Positions 49,920 to 52,559 of a stretch of DNA of 52,559 nucleotides are shown here, piece by piece. Each line of letters opens with the position of its first letter. Within the stretch, counting starts at the first letter, position 1. The notes below the pieces were generated by a model that saw only the letters and a list, made by a program, of their open reading frames with translations, made no database searches and was not told where the DNA came from. The stretch comes from a virus. A program made the position numbers and the translations under genes. The DNA lies in IMG/VR virus record IMGVR_UViG_3300035162_002861, positions 1 to 52,559 of that record, one strand, 5' to 3'.

Positions 49920-51020
49920 TTATTTCAATCCTGCAAGTCTTCTAATATCAACTACGTTATCCGTAGCCGACGAGCTTGCATCTATGTCATTGGTTTGTTT
50001 ATTGCCTGTAATTTGTGTGCCTTCAGTAAGTGTTGCCTTGGTTTCCTTAGCTGGAGAGTTCCCTGCGATAACGCTTGGCATGTACTTGTCAAAAGACTTA
50101 TTAAGTTTTTCGGTTTGTACAGATTCCAGTAAGTCAGCCATGATTTCTCTTTGACCTTGGTTAAGAGGTGAAAGTAGTTCATTCATAACTTCTTTTCGTT
50201 TGGCAGTATCTTTAGCAATTTTAATCTGAGTATTCTTACTTTCTACTAGACTAACTGCTTTACTTGCCATTTTTTTAGCTTCAGCTAATTGTTTATCTTT
50301 CAACGTAACTACTTTTAATAGTTTAGAAGTTTCGGATTTCTCATTAAGATAGCTGTTAGTGTATTCTGATGCAAAAGATTCGAAAATCTTACGTCCAAAA
50401 TCATTCTTACGAGCTGTATCAATGTCTTCCTTCAATTGAGTTATTTCTTTATTAAGACCTTTCTCAACTGTTCCTGCAACAATCTTAGTTGCGTCTGTGA
50501 TAAACTTAGATTTAACTTTAGCTAGATGTGTTTTGGCTTCGCGTACTAAACGTACTTTTGTCTCAGCCAAGTCTTTTTTGTCTTCGTAAAACTCTGCGAT
50601 TTCTTTAGATAATGAATCAACAACAAAATTCTCAAGTTTGGAAAACTTTCCTGCCATAGCTTTTTGATCTTCATGAAGCTCGCCAATCTCTTTGCCTAAC
50701 TGCCCAACAACAAACTTCTGCATTAGTGTTGCGTTTTCACGCATTGCTACTGCATATTTTGCTCTTGCTTCGGCTAGTTTTTGACGATCGTCTGCGAACT
50801 CATTAAGTTCTTCTGCAAGTTTTTCTTCTAACATAGTATCAATAGCTTCCACCATTGTTCCTTTGTCATGCTCATACTTTTGAGCGAATTCCTCGCGAAG
50901 TTCAGCTGTGGCATTCAAACGATTCTCTTGAATCCTTTGTTCCCATGCTTGTTCGATTTCTGCTCTGATTTCTTCGGAAATTGCATTATTTTCAAAGAGT
51001 GTCTTCAGTGCATCTAACAT
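49920..51020 (-). CDS. 22: Prohead core scaffold protein (T4 gp22-like)
   Basis: This 366-residue protein is strongly charged and almost entirely predicted coiled coil, for example ISEEIRAEIEQAWEQRIQEN, KLAEELNEFADDRQKLAEAR and repeated GQLGKEIGELHEDQKAM / DSLSKEIAEFYEDKKDL units. The C-terminus is Ser/Thr/Asp-rich and ends VVDIRRLAGLK. gp22 forms the internal scaffold around which gp23 assembles and is later cut to small peptides by gp21; several L-x-E sites here could serve. Ten bases separate it from gene 23 and 13 from gene 21. AAGGAG lies upstream of the start. Confidence 0.93.
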   Translation of the reverse strand: MLDALKTLFENNAISEEIRAEIEQAWEQRIQENRLNATAELREEFAQKYEHDKGTMVEAIDTMLEEKLAEELNEFADDRQKLAEARAKYAVAMRENATLMQKFVVGQLGKEIGELHEDQKAMAGKFSKLENFVVDSLSKEIAEFYEDKKDLAETKVRLVREAKTHLAKVKSKFITDATKIVAGTVEKGLNKEITQLKEDIDTARKNDFGRKIFESFASEYTNSYLNEKSETSKLLKVVTLKDKQLAEAKKMASKAVSLVESKNTQIKIAKDTAKRKEVMNELLSPLNQGQREIMADLLESVQTEKLNKSFDKYMPSVIAGNSPAKETKATLTEGTQITGNKQTNDIDASSSATDNVVDIRRLAGLK

Positions 51021-51033
51021 ATTTTTCTCCTTG

Positions 51034-51666
51034 TTAGCGGAGACCGTTGATAATGTTCACCAACGATTCCTTTAAGTATTTCTGTGCCTTTTCGTCGCCA
51101 TTAAGTTCGCGAGCCATATTTATTGCCTTATACCCACCACGGGTATTCATTAAGTGTTCGTAAATAGGCGTTGGATACGCCCCTGGAGCACTTGGTTGAG
51201 CAACGGCATCAACTGTAATAATTTCAAATTCGCTGACTTCGCCGCTTCCATCTTCTTTAACATTTCCAGATCCCCTAGACGAAACACCTAATTTTACACC
51301 ATTTTGTATCATGGTTTGAATTAGTTGTCCCATCGGGGTTGGAATTACTTTAAGTTTTCCGTAACCGTTTGGACCATCCATCCACATTTCTGTGATCATA
51401 TGACTTACACGATCTAAATTAACATTAAGTCCTTCAGGATGATCTACTTCACCTAACACACTATATCCACCTTGAATCTGATCGTTGAGCGTGTTGACAG
51501 CTCTACCAATCTCAGTTACAGGATATACACGCTGGTTAGCGTTACGAACACCACCTTGTATGCAGATACCTTTGAGATACAAGTCTTTTCCACCTGCATC
51601 GTTTTCAGTAGTCTCGACGACCATCTTTGCTTGGTCGAATGATAGTGTTTCAGTTAAGTTTAACAT
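51034..51666 (-). CDS. 21: Prohead core protease (T4 gp21-like)
   Basis: This 210-residue protein has family features: GGVRNANQRVYPVTEIGRAV, H76 in VLGEVDHPEGL, S129/S130 in KLGVSSRGSG, and EFEIITVDAVAQPSAPGAYP. This is the herpes-type serine protease fold (MEROPS S80) with a His-Ser centre. gp21 processes scaffold and capsid proteins at I/L-x-E sites during prohead maturation and then digests itself. Gene order with 22 and 23 is exactly as in T4. AGGAAA precedes the start. Confidence 0.95.
   Translation of the reverse strand: MLNLTETLSFDQAKMVVETTENDAGGKDLYLKGICIQGGVRNANQRVYPVTEIGRAVNTLNDQIQGGYSVLGEVDHPEGLNVNLDRVSHMITEMWMDGPNGYGKLKVIPTPMGQLIQTMIQNGVKLGVSSRGSGNVKEDGSGEVSEFEIITVDAVAQPSAPGAYPTPIYEHLMNTRGGYKAINMARELNGDEKAQKYLKESLVNIINGLR
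51117..51124 (-). promoter_or_regulatory. Possible late promoter element inside gene 21 (AATAAATA)
   Basis: Minus-strand AATAAATA within the coding region of gene 21, about 97 bases before gene 22. T4 has late promoters near genes 21-23, so it could boost scaffold expression, but a coding coincidence in AT-rich DNA is not excluded. Confidence 0.3.
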
Positions 51667-51686
51667 CTAGTTTTCCTTAATCTCAA

Positions 51687-52559
51687 TTAAGAACCAATAG
51701 TACTTTTACTATTTGTTCCAGACTCGCCTGCGCCTTTTTTCTCTGCGCCATGGCCTTTAGCGTTTGCACTCATTGACTTAGAAGCTTTTCCGCCTGGTAC
51801 ATTTACGTTCCCTGCATTTTCTTCTTTAGGAGTATTACCAGCTAATCCGCCAGCAGTACCTTTTTCACTACCTGTACCGCCTTTTGCGATATTAGCAGTA
51901 GTTCCACCCATGTCATTTTTACCAGCAACTGGTGATTTAGTGCCGTCTGTTCCAGTATCGCCCATTTTAGCCGTTACTTTCTCTACGTACTCTCTCATTT
52001 GCTCTCCAGCAGTTCTAGTGCCTTCGAAAGCTGGTGCTTCGTCTTCTACGCTAAGTTCGGATCCGACATTAAATGCCTCGTCCTTGTCTTCATCACCTTC
52101 GTCATCCATATCTGGCATTTCTTCAGCGTCATCTTCGTCGCCTTCTTCACCATCATCTGAATCACCTGACATCATTTTTTCAAATTCTGCTTTAAGGTCA
52201 TCAAGAGCATCTTCTAGATCAACTACACGGTCTTCAACGTCTGCATCATCTTGTGCATCAGCCATATTGTCCATGTCGCCGTCCATTTCACCTTCTTCGC
52301 CGCCTGCTTCGATGTCTTTCATCATAGCATCCGTCGTGTCGCCGCCCATTGGGTCAGCTTCTGGTGTAAATTCTCCGAAGTTTTCATCAACTTCTTCGTC
52401 TGTTGCTTCGTCTAAATCTTCATCTGACTCATCAACTTCTTCGTCTGTTGCTTCGTTAGTCTCGTCGTCGTCTGACGCTTCGTTAGTTTCCTCATCATCT
52501 GATGATTCATCAACTTCTTCGTCTTTAACTTCGTCAAGATCTTCTAAATCTGTCTCTAG
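51687..52559 (-). CDS. Acidic prohead-core-like protein, 5' end beyond the window
   Basis: The frame is open to the last base of the window: 70 codons upstream of the ATG at 52349 continue without a stop, so at least 290 residues exist and the true start may lie outside. The visible N-terminal half is extremely acidic, with two DEATDEEVDE units and long Asp/Glu runs. The C-terminal part is Gly/Thr/Lys/Ala-rich and disordered-looking (KSPVAGKNDMGGTTANIAKG). Position just before gene 21 is that of the T4 prohead core genes 67/68, whose products are small and acidic. This protein is much longer, so core protein is a positional inference. Confidence 0.6.
   Translation of the reverse strand, partial: LETDLEDLDEVKDEEVDESSDDEETNEASDDDETNEATDEEVDESDEDLDEATDEEVDENFGEFTPEADPMGGDTTDAMMKDIEAGGEEGEMDGDMDNMADAQDDADVEDRVVDLEDALDDLKAEFEKMMSGDSDDGEEGDEDDAEEMPDMDDEGDEDKDEAFNVGSELSVEDEAPAFEGTRTAGEQMREYVEKVTAKMGDTGTDGTKSPVAGKNDMGGTTANIAKGGTGSEKGTAGGLAGNTPKEENAGNVNVPGGKASKSMSANAKGHGAEKKGAGESGTNSKSTIGS
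52385..52456 (-). repeat. Direct repeat in the acidic gene
   Basis: A 27-base unit at 52385-52411 recurs exactly at 52430-52456 (45-base period), with a partial third copy from 52508. It encodes the repeated NEATDEEVDE/DEATDEEVDE segment. Such in-frame repeats allow length change by slippage. Confidence 0.8.

Noticed and set aside
49689-50154. Two plus-strand frames opposite genes 22 and 23
   Set aside because: They overlap each other and two confidently identified capsid genes.
1-52559. tRNA genes, CRISPR arrays, insertion sequences or attachment sites
   Set aside because: No cloverleaf, regular spacer array, transposase or integrase was recognised by eye, though a weak tRNA could be missed without a covariance search.

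Overview
The window is AT-rich and almost fully coded. It looks like part of a large marine T4-like myovirus. The identifying block is at the right end on the minus strand, in T4 order: an acidic prohead-core-like protein (5' end outside the window), then gene 21 (prohead protease), gene 22 (scaffold) and gene 23 (major capsid protein, closed by an intrinsic terminator). Minus-strand sites resembling the T4 late promoter TATAAATA precede several structural genes. The host cannot be read directly. Marine cyanophages and pelagiphages both fit the capsid block; the ADP-heptose genes point to a Gram-negative host with heptose in its LPS, perhaps a heterotrophic proteobacterium (inference).

Layout, left to right. 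(1) 1-4727, plus strand: two overlapping flavin-dependent (tryptophan-type) halogenases, a bifunctional HldE, HldD and a cupin. A perfect TTGACA-N17-TATAAT promoter lies at the hldE/hldD junction. (2) 4724-13223, minus: a 1975-residue virion protein with about five degenerate repeats and three smaller fibre or virion proteins, one ending in a cupredoxin-like copper-site motif. (3) 13277-22251, minus: ten closely packed enzyme genes. In transcription order they are a GT9 heptosyltransferase-like protein, two tandem 2OG-Fe(II) oxygenases, an O-carbamoyltransferase, three more oxygenase-like proteins (one DUF6445-like), a third halogenase, an SGNH hydrolase and a GmhB-like phosphatase. (4) 22319-48683, minus: a fibre/adhesin region with four giant proteins (1238-1861 residues) built from shared modules. 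These carry different inserts: LamG-like lectin, Asp-box propeller, dockerin-like EF-hand, and tandem CBM5/12-like repeats. Small beta-proteins, three tandem Cys/Gly-rich proteins and a chaperone-like protein complete the region. (5) 48698-52559, minus: the capsid morphogenesis genes.

How it may work together. HldE, GmhB, HldD and the GT9 protein supply every step from heptose-7-phosphate to a transferred heptose; only GmhA is missing from the window. The halogenases, oxygenases, carbamoyltransferase and SGNH hydrolase are tailoring enzymes. They flank the adhesin genes on both sides, so the simplest inference is chemical decoration of a glycan or surface molecule: host LPS during infection, or the virion's own fibres. 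No product can be assigned from sequence alone. This glyco/halogenation island, together with the modular fibre set, is the best candidate here for an undescribed system. No tRNA, CRISPR array, transposase, integrase or reverse transcriptase was recognised. No gene-free stretch exceeds 300 bases.
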